Both the position numbers and the translations under genes were made by a program. The notes under the pieces were generated by a model that saw nothing but the letters and a program-made list of their open reading frames with translations, was not told the origin of the DNA and did no database searches. 7,216 bases of DNA from Sporomusaceae bacterium (lineage in GTDB: Bacteria > Bacillota_C > Negativicutes > Sporomusales_B > UBA7701), in assembly GCA_022839045.1 (NCBI GenBank), contig JALHDI010000051.1:1-7216 (forward strand), read 5' to 3'. Positions 1 to 5,974 of this stretch are shown here, one piece after another; the first letter of the stretch is position 1; every line of letters starts with the position of its first letter.

Positions 1-680
1 GAGATCAGCGACGCATGGGTGTGGCGCGGGAAGGTGACCACCTCGCGCAGCACGCCGTCGATGCGGAAGCGGACGCGGAGGTTCTTGTCCTGGGGCTCGA
101 TGTGGATGTCGCTGGCCCGGTCCTTGACCGCCTGGCTGATGAGCGAGTTGACGATGCTCACCGCTGGGGCGTCGTCGGCGGTCTGGATATCGGCGGCGAG
201 CGGGTCGTCGAAACGAATCCTGCTGGCCGCCTTCTCGACCAGTTCGCGCACGCCGTAGGTTTCGTTGATGGCCTGGACGATCTCCCGCTCGGCGGCGATG
301 ACCGGGTAGATCTCGCAGCCGGTCACCATCCGCACGTCGTCGATGGCGTAGAAGTTGGTGGGGTCGACCATCGCCAGGGTGAGCTTCTTGCCTTCTTTTT
401 TGAGGGGCAGAACCTGGTAGCGCTCCGCCAGGGCGGCGGGGATGACGGCGGCGACGTCGCTGCTGACGGACGTGGCCGTGAGTTCGACGTGGGGTACGCC
501 GAGCTGGAATTCGAGCACTTCGATTATGCCGTGCTCGGTTATGTAACCGAGGTTCACCAGGGTCTTGCCCAGGCGTTCGCCGGTTTTCTTCTGGACGGTA
601 AGGGCTTTGTCGAGCTGGGCCTGCGTAATCATGCCCGCTTCGACGAGCAGGTCGCCTAGCTTTTTGCGGCTTTTCACCAT
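1..680 (-). CDS. pilB: PilB/GspE-type pilus (or type II secretion) assembly ATPase, N-terminal part
   Basis: Hexameric cytoplasmic motor ATPases of this family power type IV pilus extension or type II secretion. The first 226 codons are present and the gene runs off the left edge, so the Walker motifs are outside the window. Residues 7-30 and 36-59 form two tandem MshEN motifs (R/K-L-G-x2-L-x3-G-x6-L/I-x3-L-x2-Q) with the usual 5-residue spacer; in MshE and related PilB proteins these motifs bind c-di-GMP. A second N-terminal subdomain follows to about residue 145. The family signature SDIHIEP is at 190-196 and RFRIDG at 204-209, the start of the catalytic half. The ATG at 680-678 has an AAGGAGT ribosome site at 691-685. 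A riboswitch and terminator precede it. PilB is favoured over GspE because c-di-GMP-II riboswitches are known upstream of type IV pilus genes, but the missing half and downstream genes would decide. Family certain, exact system less so. Confidence 0.9.
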   Translation of the reverse strand, partial: MVKSRKKLGDLLVEAGMITQAQLDKALTVQKKTGERLGKTLVNLGYITEHGIIEVLEFQLGVPHVELTATSVSSDVAAVIPAALAERYQVLPLKKEGKKLTLAMVDPTNFYAIDDVRMVTGCEIYPVIAAEREIVQAINETYGVRELVEKAASRIRFDDPLAADIQTADDAPAVSIVNSLISQAVKDRASDIHIEPQDKNLRVRFRIDGVLREVVTFPRHTHASLI

Positions 681-732
681 TGGCACTCCTTCGGGGACGA
701 ATAGGCGATGGTTCGTATACTGACCGCAAGGG

Positions 733-781
733 AAAAAAAAGCAACCGTCAACAGCAAAAAAGTTTGCAAATGGTCGGTTGC
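733..781 (-). terminator. Intrinsic terminator forming the expression platform of the riboswitch
   Basis: On the minus strand GCAACCG (781-775) pairs perfectly with CGGTTGC (747-741). An inner stem GCAAA/TTTGC (read on the plus strand at 754-758 and 763-767) extends the hairpin, and eight consecutive T residues follow at 740-733. It lies 52 nt upstream of the pilB-like start codon and within its leader, so it must act as a conditional attenuator rather than simply end an upstream gene. Its 5' arm is the conserved 3' segment of the aptamer. The pairing and T-tract are seen directly; the regulatory role is inferred. Confidence 0.88.
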
Positions 782-844
782 ACTACTAGCTCGGGTTCAG
801 GCAAGTGCCCACAATACGCCAAGAACTGTCATCGCTCCCATATG
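767..844 (-). ncRNA. c-di-GMP-II (GEMM-II) riboswitch aptamer
   Basis: Read on the minus strand, this RNA contains GGGCACUUG (811-803), then UAGUAGUGCAACCGACC (788-772). From memory these match the conserved blocks of the class II cyclic di-GMP riboswitch (Clostridium acetobutylicum and C. difficile examples) nearly base for base. Upstream, GCGAUGA (835-829) fits the conserved 5' purine-rich segment. CAUAUGG (844-838) can pair with CCAUUUG (773-767), six of seven positions, to form the closing P1 stem. GCAC and GUGC supply the expected long-range pairing. The P3 stem region (about 803-789) is short and imperfect compared with known examples. The element sits in the leader of a PilB-type ATPase, a fitting target for c-di-GMP. 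Identification rests on remembered consensus, not a covariance search. Confidence 0.88.
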
Positions 845-896
845 TAGCTGATAGTAAAAAGGTACATTCGACATAATAAGGAGCACTTCCTGCAAC

Positions 897-925
897 AATA
901 TGTAATTTTGTAACAGTTTTGTGAA
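897..925 (-). promoter_or_regulatory. Probable vegetative promoter of the riboswitch-pilB transcript
   Basis: TTCACA at 925-920 is one mismatch from the -35 consensus. It is followed after 17 nt by CATATT at 902-897, a four-of-six match to the -10 consensus. Transcription would begin near 890, giving a leader of about 210 nt with the aptamer starting about 45 nt in. The position fits a riboswitch promoter well, but the -10 box is only fair and TATTGT one base downstream is an alternative. Confidence 0.5.
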
Positions 926-959
926 AAAAATTTAATTATTTATTATCCGACAATAATTA
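924..959 (-). terminator. Possible weak terminator after aroE (AT-rich hairpin plus T7)
   Basis: TAATTATT (minus strand, 959-952) pairs perfectly with AATAATTA (940-933) across an 11-nt loop. After two A residues seven T residues follow (930-924). It comes 41 nt after the aroE stop and ends where the next promoter's -35 box begins, the expected place for an operon end. The stem is made only of A-T pairs and would be weak, so it may instead be an AT-rich upstream promoter element. Confidence 0.35.
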
Positions 960-1000
960 TCCTTTCGTTCGACATATTTTTCACTCCGGCCGGGCCGCTC

Positions 1001-1849
1001 CTACCCGCGCAGGGCCTTGTCGAAGGCGGCGCGCATGGCCTCCCGGGGAGCTTCTCTGCCCGTCCAGAGGGTGAAGGCGGCCGCCCCCTGCTCGATGAGC
1101 ATGCCGGCGCCGCCCACGGTCAGGTGGCCTCGCTCACGGGCGCGGGCCAGGAAGGCTGTCAGCGGCGGCGTGTAGATGAGGTCGCAGGCCGCCGCCCCCG
1201 GGTTTAAGGACGCCCAGTCGAGCGGCACGTCTTCGCCGACGTTGGGGTACATGCCGAGCGGGGTGCAGTTGACGAGAATGTCGCAGCGGCCGAGAGCGGC
1301 GGCGAAGGCTGCGTCGTGCCAGCCGCAGCCGGCGACCGCGCCGGCGGGGAAGGCGGCAGCGAAGGCGGCTGCTTTGACGGTGTCGCGGGCGCCGACGGTT
1401 ACGCCCGCTGCCTCGTTCGTGAGACATCCCCAGGCGACGGCGCGGGCGGCGCCGCCGGCGCCGAGGATGACGACTCGGCGGCCGGGGATGGTTATTCCGG
1501 CGGCGGCAAGCGAGTTGACGAAGCCAGCCAGGTCGGTATTGTGGCCGGTTGCCCGGCCGGCGGCGAAGACGACGGTGTTGACCGCCCCGACGAGTTCGGC
1601 GCTGCGGTCGAGCGCGTCGAGGAACGGGATGATGTTCACCTTGTGCGGCACGGTGACGTTGATGCCGGCCAGGCCGGCTGCCCTGAAACCGGCGACGGCG
1701 GCCGCGAGGGCGTCGGGCGCGACGGCCAGGGAGACGTAGACATAGTCGAGCCCGGCGGCGGCGAAAGCGGCGTTTTGGATGGAGGGCGACAGGGAATGCT
1801 CCACAGGCCAGCCGATGACGGCGCAGACTTTCGTCTTGCCGGTAATCAT
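1001..1849 (-). CDS. aroE: Shikimate dehydrogenase (NADP+)
   Basis: Cytoplasmic enzyme that reduces 3-dehydroshikimate to shikimate with NADPH, the fourth step of the shikimate pathway to chorismate and aromatic amino acids. The 282 residues match the usual length. Substrate-domain motifs are SLSP at 19-22 and NVTVPHK at 64-70, with catalytic Lys70; NTD at 104-106 supplies catalytic Asp106. The Rossmann glycine motif GAGGAARA is at 130-137. CTPLGM, the DLIYTPP segment and a C-terminal GAGMLIEQG, all typical of AroE, follow. The ATG at 1849-1847 has a GGAGG site 7 nt upstream and overlaps the stop of the preceding hydrolase by 4 nt (ATGA), implying translational coupling. The frame stays open upstream of this ATG, but that stretch only shadows the hydrolase gene. 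It ends the yqeG-hydrolase-aroE operon. No missing key residues seen. Confidence 0.96.
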   Translation of the reverse strand: MITGKTKVCAVIGWPVEHSLSPSIQNAAFAAAGLDYVYVSLAVAPDALAAAVAGFRAAGLAGINVTVPHKVNIIPFLDALDRSAELVGAVNTVVFAAGRATGHNTDLAGFVNSLAAAGITIPGRRVVILGAGGAARAVAWGCLTNEAAGVTVGARDTVKAAAFAAAFPAGAVAGCGWHDAAFAAALGRCDILVNCTPLGMYPNVGEDVPLDWASLNPGAAACDLIYTPPLTAFLARARERGHLTVGGAGMLIEQGAAAFTLWTGREAPREAMRAAFDKALRG

Positions 1850-2622
1850 AGGTACACCTCCGGCCGGCGGTCCTGCCAGACCTTCATAGCTTCCCGCACC
1901 ACGGCCACGGCGGCGGGGTCGATTTCGCCGTAGACGATCGCCTCCTCCGCTCCGCCGGCGGCCACGATCTCGCCATCGGGCGCTATTAGGAGCGACTGGC
2001 CGGCGAAGGGGCTGCCGCGGTGCTCGCCGACGCAGTTGACGGCGCAGACGTAGGTCTGGTTCTCCATCGCCCGGGCAATGTTCAGGGTCTGCCAGGCTTT
2101 GGCGCGGACAGCGGGCCATTCGGACGGCAGGAAGATGAGCTGGGCGCCCTCATGGGTTAGCGAGCGGAACAGTTCGGGGAACCGCAGGTCGTAGCAGATC
2201 GCCAGGCCGGCCCTGACGCCGCCGATGTCGAACAGGCAGCGGCGGTCGCCGGCGGCGAAGAAGCGTTCTTCGCCCGTCATGCTGAACAGGTGCAGTTTGG
2301 CGTAATTAGCCAGCGTCGTCCCGTCCGGGCCGATGACGACCGACTCGTTGTATATCCGCCCATGGCGGCGCAGCGCCAGCGACCCGGCCACGACCGTCAC
2401 GCCCTCCCCGGCGGCGATCTCCCGTATCCCGGTCAGTGTCGGGCCGGCTTCGTCCTCGGCCAAGTCCGCCACCTGGCGCAACGCGTAACCGGTTGTCCAT
2501 ATTTCGGGCAGCACGACGACCGCGGCGTTTGCGGCCGCCTCGGCGACAAGGGCCAGGCCGCGGGCGCGGTTGGCGGCGACGTCGCCGGCGATGATGCGCA
2601 TCTGGACCATGGCGATTTTCAC
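1846..2622 (-). CDS. Carbon-nitrogen hydrolase, omega-amidase/nitrilase family
   Basis: A 258-residue soluble enzyme of the nitrilase superfamily, which hydrolyses amide or related C-N bonds through a Glu-Lys-Cys triad. All three residues are visible: Glu40 in LPEIW, Lys109 in YAKLHLF, and Cys143 in ICYDLRFPEL. The short length and the KLHLF and CYDLRFPE forms resemble omega-amidase-like proteins (YafV, MtnU, Nit2 groups), which act on omega-amides of 2-oxo acids such as 2-oxoglutaramate; the exact substrate cannot be read from the sequence. The start is GTG at 2622-2620, with a G-rich site (GAGGGGGG) about 7 nt upstream. It begins 25 nt after yqeG and overlaps aroE by 4 nt, so it is the middle gene of a three-gene operon. 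No truncation or lost catalytic residue. Confidence 0.93.
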   Translation of the reverse strand: MKIAMVQMRIIAGDVAANRARGLALVAEAAANAAVVVLPEIWTTGYALRQVADLAEDEAGPTLTGIREIAAGEGVTVVAGSLALRRHGRIYNESVVIGPDGTTLANYAKLHLFSMTGEERFFAAGDRRCLFDIGGVRAGLAICYDLRFPELFRSLTHEGAQLIFLPSEWPAVRAKAWQTLNIARAMENQTYVCAVNCVGEHRGSPFAGQSLLIAPDGEIVAAGGAEEAIVYGEIDPAAVAVVREAMKVWQDRRPEVYL

Positions 2623-2647
2623 GGGCAGCCCCCCTCAGTTAAGACTT

Positions 2648-3154
2648 TTATTTCATCAAGCCTCTGGCCCGCAGCATCCTCACGGCCAGCCTCTCGAAGC
2701 GACGGTGGATGCGGGTGCCGATGAATTCCCGGGCGGTAAGCGGCTTGACCCAGATGGTCATCAGGCCCATGCGGTTGCCGCCGAGCACGTCGGTGAACAG
2801 TTGGTCGCCGACCACCACCGCCTCCCCGGGTTCGAGCCCCAGTTCGGTCAGCGCCCGCCGGAAGCCCGTCTTGGCGGGCTTGTACGCCCGCGAGACGAAC
2901 GGCAGGCCGAAGCGGGCGGCGATTTCCCGCACCCGGCTGCGCCAGTTGTTGGAGACGATCGCCACCTTGAACCCCCTTGCCAGCACATCTTCCAGCCAGA
3001 CGACGATGGCGGCGTCCATTTCGCGGCTATCCCAGGGGATGATGGTGTTGTCGAGGTCGAAGATCACCCCGCGGACGCCTTGGCCTGCCAGGGCGTCGAG
3101 GTCGATCTCGAACAGGGAGTCGACCGCCAGATTCGGGCAAAGCAGACGATACAA
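2648..3154 (-). CDS. yqeG: YqeG family HAD (IIIA type) phosphatase
   Basis: A 168-residue cytoplasmic protein of the haloacid dehalogenase superfamily, YqeG branch, common in Firmicutes; its physiological substrate is not established. HAD motifs appear in order: FDLDNT at 32-37 with nucleophile Asp33 and Asp35, VSNN at 67-70 with Ser68, Lys92/Lys95 in the YKPAK segment, and VVGDQLFTD at 114-122 with Asp117 and Asp122. The start is TTG at 3154-3152, supported by GGGAGGTG five nt upstream and by the typical family N-terminus MYRLLCPN. It is the first gene after a good promoter and is followed at 25 nt by the C-N hydrolase and then aroE. In Bacillus yqeG also lies near aroE (with yqeH between), so the neighbourhood is partly conserved. 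Confidence 0.95.
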   Translation of the reverse strand: MYRLLCPNLAVDSLFEIDLDALAGQGVRGVIFDLDNTIIPWDSREMDAAIVVWLEDVLARGFKVAIVSNNWRSRVREIAARFGLPFVSRAYKPAKTGFRRALTELGLEPGEAVVVGDQLFTDVLGGNRMGLMTIWVKPLTAREFIGTRIHRRFERLAVRMLRARGLMK

Positions 3155-3184
3155 CGGGGCACCTCCCAGGATTTATTACCAAAA

Positions 3185-3213
3185 ATTATATCACGCCCGC
3201 CGGCAAAAGACAA
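3185..3213 (-). promoter_or_regulatory. Extended -10 promoter for the yqeG-hydrolase-aroE operon
   Basis: TTGTCT at 3213-3208, a 17-nt spacer, then a perfect TATAAT at 3190-3185 preceded by TGA, an extended -10 element. Transcription would begin near 3178, about 24 nt before the TTG start of yqeG. The match to the sigma-A consensus is strong. Confidence 0.82.
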
Positions 3214-3368
3214 AACGCGCGGAAACAAGGAAAGCCTTACCGTGCGGTAAGGCTCTTGGCAGGTATCTGCGGCGGGATAACGGTCAAAACTGACCGTCTT
3301 CGGCGGACAGGTTCTTGCTGAGTTTGCCGATGGCCCGCTTCTCAAAACACGCTACGCAAACAACAGTT
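3214..3368. other. Junction between transfer-like block and housekeeping operon
   Basis: Besides the terminator hairpin at 3233-3254, this gap holds a second perfect 7-bp inverted repeat, ACGGTCA/TGACCGT (3280-3286 and 3291-3297, 4-nt loop), without a T-tract on either strand. On the minus strand an open frame without a start codon runs from inside the ATPase gene to a stop at 3286-3284. Its last 30 residues look protein-like (VCVACFEKRAIGKLSKNL) and may be the tail of a lost gene. No tRNA or clear attachment repeat was seen. Confidence 0.35.
3221..3254 (-). terminator. Probable intrinsic terminator of the upstream (transfer-like) operon
   Basis: AGCCTTACC and GGTAAGGCT form a perfect 9-bp stem with a 4-nt loop (3254-3233). 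On the minus strand TTCCTTGTTTCC follows, T-rich but interrupted. On the plus strand no T-tract follows, so the minus direction is favoured. It lies between the ATPase end and the yqeG promoter, the natural operon boundary. Confidence 0.6.
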
Positions 3369-3379
3369 TCACGTGAAAC
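3366..3379. promoter_or_regulatory. parS-like ParB-binding palindrome
   Basis: GTTTCACGTGAAAC is a perfect 14-bp palindrome. It equals the central 14 bases of the bacterial parS consensus TGTTTCACGTGAAACA; only the outermost base on each side differs (A and C here). It spans the stop codon of the VirB4-like ATPase (3371-3369). Known parS sites nucleate ParB for chromosome or plasmid segregation. A perfect 14-bp match is unlikely by chance in 7 kb, but binding is inferred from sequence only. Confidence 0.7.
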
Positions 3380-5681
3380 CCGGTATACTCGGCGGCGGCG
3401 CCATCTTCGCCATGAACACCGGCACGTTCCGGCCGCCGGCGCGGATTATGTTTAGCGCGTAATGGGTCGGCGTATCCATGGCCTCCTCCACCGTCCAGGG
3501 CGCCAGCTCCTCGGCCAGCTCCTTATATGTCCGCTTGCTGCTGCTATAGAGGTGGTAATGCGGGCCTGCGGCCTTGATGATCTCCAGTAGCTGCCCCGGG
3601 ATCTGCTCGGCCGAGTGGAACATCCACACATAGGCGAACCGCCACTTGCGGGACTCCACCGTCGCCGCTTTCCAGGTCCGGGCGCTGCGGAGGTACTGGT
3701 GAGGTTCGTCCTGGATCACGAATACCGGGTGCTGTGTCTTGCGGAGTACCATGGCCAGGTCGAGCTTGGTGGCCACCAGGGCGGCGAGCACGTCGACCGC
3801 CTCCGCGCCCAGAGTCGCTTTAGGCAGGTCGATGATTATCGCCTTGGGATCTCCATCGATCAGCTGCACGAAGTCGATGCCGTCGGCGGCCTCGAGGCAT
3901 GCCGCCAGGTAGTCGTCGCCGGTGATGACGTCCAGGCGGTTAAGCACCGGCCCGGCGATCTGGCTCTGGCGCGCGTCGCTCATCTTGTCGTAAGTATCCC
4001 AAGTTTCCAGCTCCTTCGCCGGCATCTCGGCCATCAGCCGCCGGCGGTAGGCGGGGTCGGTGAACAGCTCGACGATCTCCGTCAGGCTGCCGTGCGGTAC
4101 CGCCTTCGCCGCCGATCTGAGGTACCGCATCGTCTGCACACCGGTCTCGTCGCTGGCCGTTTCCACGAAGCTGATGAGCTCACTGGCCAGCCGGCTGCGG
4201 GCAGTCGCGCCGTGCTGCACCTCGCGCCAGTCAAGGCTGATGGGCTTGACGCCGAACTGCACCCGGACGATCTTCTCCGGCGGCAGACCGGCAGCCGCCT
4301 CCGCGTACAGTTCCCCCCGGGCCGGATCGATGGCGATCGCCGTAAAGCCGTGCCGAACCGCCTGGACGATGAGATTGCCGCCGAAGCCTCGGGTCTTGCC
4401 GGTGCCCATGCCGCCGATGACGATCCGGGGCAGGCAGAGCTCGTCGTGGTTGTTAACCGGAATGTGGACAGGCAGCTCCCGGCCCTGGCAGCGAATCCGG
4501 CCGAGGAACATGCCCCCCGTGTCGAGGATGACGGCCGGCAGGTCGGTCTCCCGCTGGCTTATCTGCTCTATGGCCGGATACTCCTGCTGAAGCTCCGCGC
4601 CGGGCAGTTGGAGGAGCTTGCCGAGCTCAGACGCCGACAGGGTTATGGTGTGGGTCGAGTACAGCGGTAGCCGGTGGCCAGCCACGTCCCTGGCGAAAGC
4701 AGTGACCAGCCTCTCCGGTACCGGCCGCACGATGAACTCGTTGTCGGTGCTGGCCAGCTCGTTCAGCGCCCCACCCGCCCCCTTGGCCAACAGGCGGCAG
4801 CGCTCCCGGTCGGCGCCGGCGGTGAGGATGCGGATCTCGGTGTGGAATATCGGCTCCCTGATCTTGCGCACGGTGGCCTCGGTCAGCTGCGCCCGGTTCA
4901 TCAGGGCGAGCTTGGCGAACCGGTCGTCGAACAGGAGATGTTCCGGTTCCTTCTTCTCGGGCCTCATGCCCAGCATGTCGGTGGCGAAGTCATAGACCTC
5001 CTGGAGGAGGCCGTCGGCCACCTTGGCGCCATACTGTACCGCCGCCCCCACCGTTAGCTCCCGACGTTCCGGCGGCTTTCCCTGCCGGTGGCCGATGTAC
5101 GCCTGCATGGCCTCGTGCTCCCACTGCTGACGATCGCCCGGGCGGGCGACGATCTGCACCCTGACGCTCTCCCCTGGCCGTAAGTCCTTAGCCGCCTCCA
5201 GGAGGCCGGGGAGCGGGCGGGCGTCGTTGCGGGCGGTGTGGAGGCTGTAGAAGTCGGCGTTTTTCAAGGTGAGGCGGGCGGCGGACGAAACATGTCCGGA
5301 TGCGGTCGGAATTAGTCCACTATCCGATGCTGATTTACCGGGCTTCGCGGGCCCTGGTGGACTAGGCTGTCCGGAATCGTCCGGAATTGTGATAGTCGCT
5401 CTGGGCCACAGCGACGCCACCTTCGTCCGTGCATAATCCTCCCACCGGGCCGGAACCGTCAGGTAAAATCGTATTGCCTCCCGCGCCAGGATGATGTCGA
5501 AGGCGAAATGTTCCGGCGGCCGGTAGCCTTCTCGGCTGAAGCAGGTCAACGGATCACGGTAAAGCTCGGCGAGTGACCTGGCCAGGTCGTCGACGTGCCA
5601 GTTGCGGACGGTGCGGTCGGGGATCAGCTGCAAGGTCACCAGTTGGTCGCGGTCGACGTGAAAAAAATTGGCCGGATTCAC
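3369..5681 (-). CDS. VirB4/HerA-type P-loop ATPase, probable conjugative transfer ATPase
   Basis: A 770-residue soluble protein with no evident membrane segment, unlike VirD4 couplers. The Walker A motif GGMGTGKT is at 423-430, followed by an IDPARGE segment near 451. Walker B, VFVIQDEPH, is at 653-661 with Asp658-Glu659, and a sensor-like FHSAEQIP is near 689. The C-terminal half fits the VirB4/TraC/HerA group that drives DNA transfer or pilus biogenesis. The N-terminal 420 residues contain a Pro/Ser/Gly-rich linker (about 101-125) between two poorly recognised regions. The GTG start at 5681-5679 was chosen for its GGAGG site at 5695-5691; in-frame starts at 5741 and 5717 lack one. Three small membrane-protein genes precede it and a parS-like palindrome covers its stop. 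ATPase family confident, conjugative role likely from context, exact subfamily unsure. Confidence 0.8.
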   Translation of the reverse strand: MNPANFFHVDRDQLVTLQLIPDRTVRNWHVDDLARSLAELYRDPLTCFSREGYRPPEHFAFDIILAREAIRFYLTVPARWEDYARTKVASLWPRATITIPDDSGQPSPPGPAKPGKSASDSGLIPTASGHVSSAARLTLKNADFYSLHTARNDARPLPGLLEAAKDLRPGESVRVQIVARPGDRQQWEHEAMQAYIGHRQGKPPERRELTVGAAVQYGAKVADGLLQEVYDFATDMLGMRPEKKEPEHLLFDDRFAKLALMNRAQLTEATVRKIREPIFHTEIRILTAGADRERCRLLAKGAGGALNELASTDNEFIVRPVPERLVTAFARDVAGHRLPLYSTHTITLSASELGKLLQLPGAELQQEYPAIEQISQRETDLPAVILDTGGMFLGRIRCQGRELPVHIPVNNHDELCLPRIVIGGMGTGKTRGFGGNLIVQAVRHGFTAIAIDPARGELYAEAAAGLPPEKIVRVQFGVKPISLDWREVQHGATARSRLASELISFVETASDETGVQTMRYLRSAAKAVPHGSLTEIVELFTDPAYRRRLMAEMPAKELETWDTYDKMSDARQSQIAGPVLNRLDVITGDDYLAACLEAADGIDFVQLIDGDPKAIIIDLPKATLGAEAVDVLAALVATKLDLAMVLRKTQHPVFVIQDEPHQYLRSARTWKAATVESRKWRFAYVWMFHSAEQIPGQLLEIIKAAGPHYHLYSSSKRTYKELAEELAPWTVEEAMDTPTHYALNIIRAGGRNVPVFMAKMAPPPSIPGFT

Positions 5682-5700
5682 CGGCAAGCACCTCCAATCG

Positions 5701-5761
5701 CTTTCATATTTTCCCATGAAAGTAATTCGCCCTTTTTTCACTATTTTGTCAAGCGAATTAC
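5701..5761. repeat. Two abutting inverted repeats between the 70-aa gene and the ATPase gene
   Basis: GTAATTCGC (5722-5730) and GCGAATTAC (5753-5761) are a perfect 9-bp inverted repeat around a 22-nt spacer. Directly beside it, CTTTCAT (5701-5707) and ATGAAAG (5716-5722) form a perfect 7-bp repeat around 8 nt. The first covers the stop codon of the 70-aa gene; the second ends 5 nt before the ATPase ribosome site. They could be RNA hairpins tuning ATPase expression or an operator. TTGACA occurs in the larger loop (minus strand 5752-5747), but no convincing -10 box follows at the right distance. Confidence 0.6.
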
Positions 5762-5970
5762 CACGCCACTTTCAGCACCAGGTATATCACCATCACCCAG
5801 TAAGCCAGCCGGCCGGTCCGCGCACCGAGTATGTAGCCGAGTGCCAGCATCATCACCAGGATTGTGGCCGCTGCGTCCAGGTCGCCGCTCCTCGCGATGG
5901 CGTCGAAGTCGAAGAAGAAGGTCGACACCGCCGCCGCGGCCGCGCCGAGTTTCAACATCAGCCAGGGCAT
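5758..5970 (-). CDS. Small hydrophobic membrane protein (70 aa)
   Basis: Not recognised by family. The 70 residues contain hydrophobic stretches at about 4-21, 35-49 and 55-70, so two or three membrane segments are likely, with acidic residues (DFDAIARSGDLD) in the first loop. The ATG at 5970-5968 follows GAGGT by about 7 nt and begins 4 nt after the stop of the 110-aa gene, so the genes are co-transcribed. It is followed by the dyad region and the VirB4-like ATPase. In type IV secretion systems a small membrane protein of VirB3/TrbD type commonly lies between the pilin-like gene and the VirB4 ATPase; the position fits this, but it is an inference and no VirB3 motif is visible. Confidence 0.72.
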   Translation of the reverse strand: MPWLMLKLGAAAAAVSTFFFDFDAIARSGDLDAAATILVMMLALGYILGARTGRLAYWVMVIYLVLKVAW

Positions 5971-5974
5971 AGCG

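Noticed and set aside
15..659. Long plus-strand frame opposite the pilB-like gene.
   Set aside because: A shadow of codon bias in GC-rich DNA; the minus strand encodes a clear PilB-type protein.
797..874. 25-codon minus-strand frame in the pilB leader, starting ATG TCG AAT.
   Set aside because: It runs through the conserved riboswitch bases and has no well-placed ribosome site; the RNA structure explains the sequence better.
3064..3345. 93-codon minus-strand frame overlapping the start of yqeG.
   Set aside because: It crosses the terminator and promoter and overlaps yqeG out of frame; yqeG has motifs and a good ribosome site.
3615..4670. 351-codon plus-strand frame opposite the VirB4-like ATPase.
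   Set aside because: Low-complexity His/Arg/Asp-rich translation with no family features; antisense shadow of the ATPase.
5682..5741. Longer N-terminus for the VirB4-like ATPase from GTG 5741 or ATG 5717.
   Set aside because: Neither has a ribosome site and both fall in the dyad region; GTG 5681 has GGAGG at good spacing.
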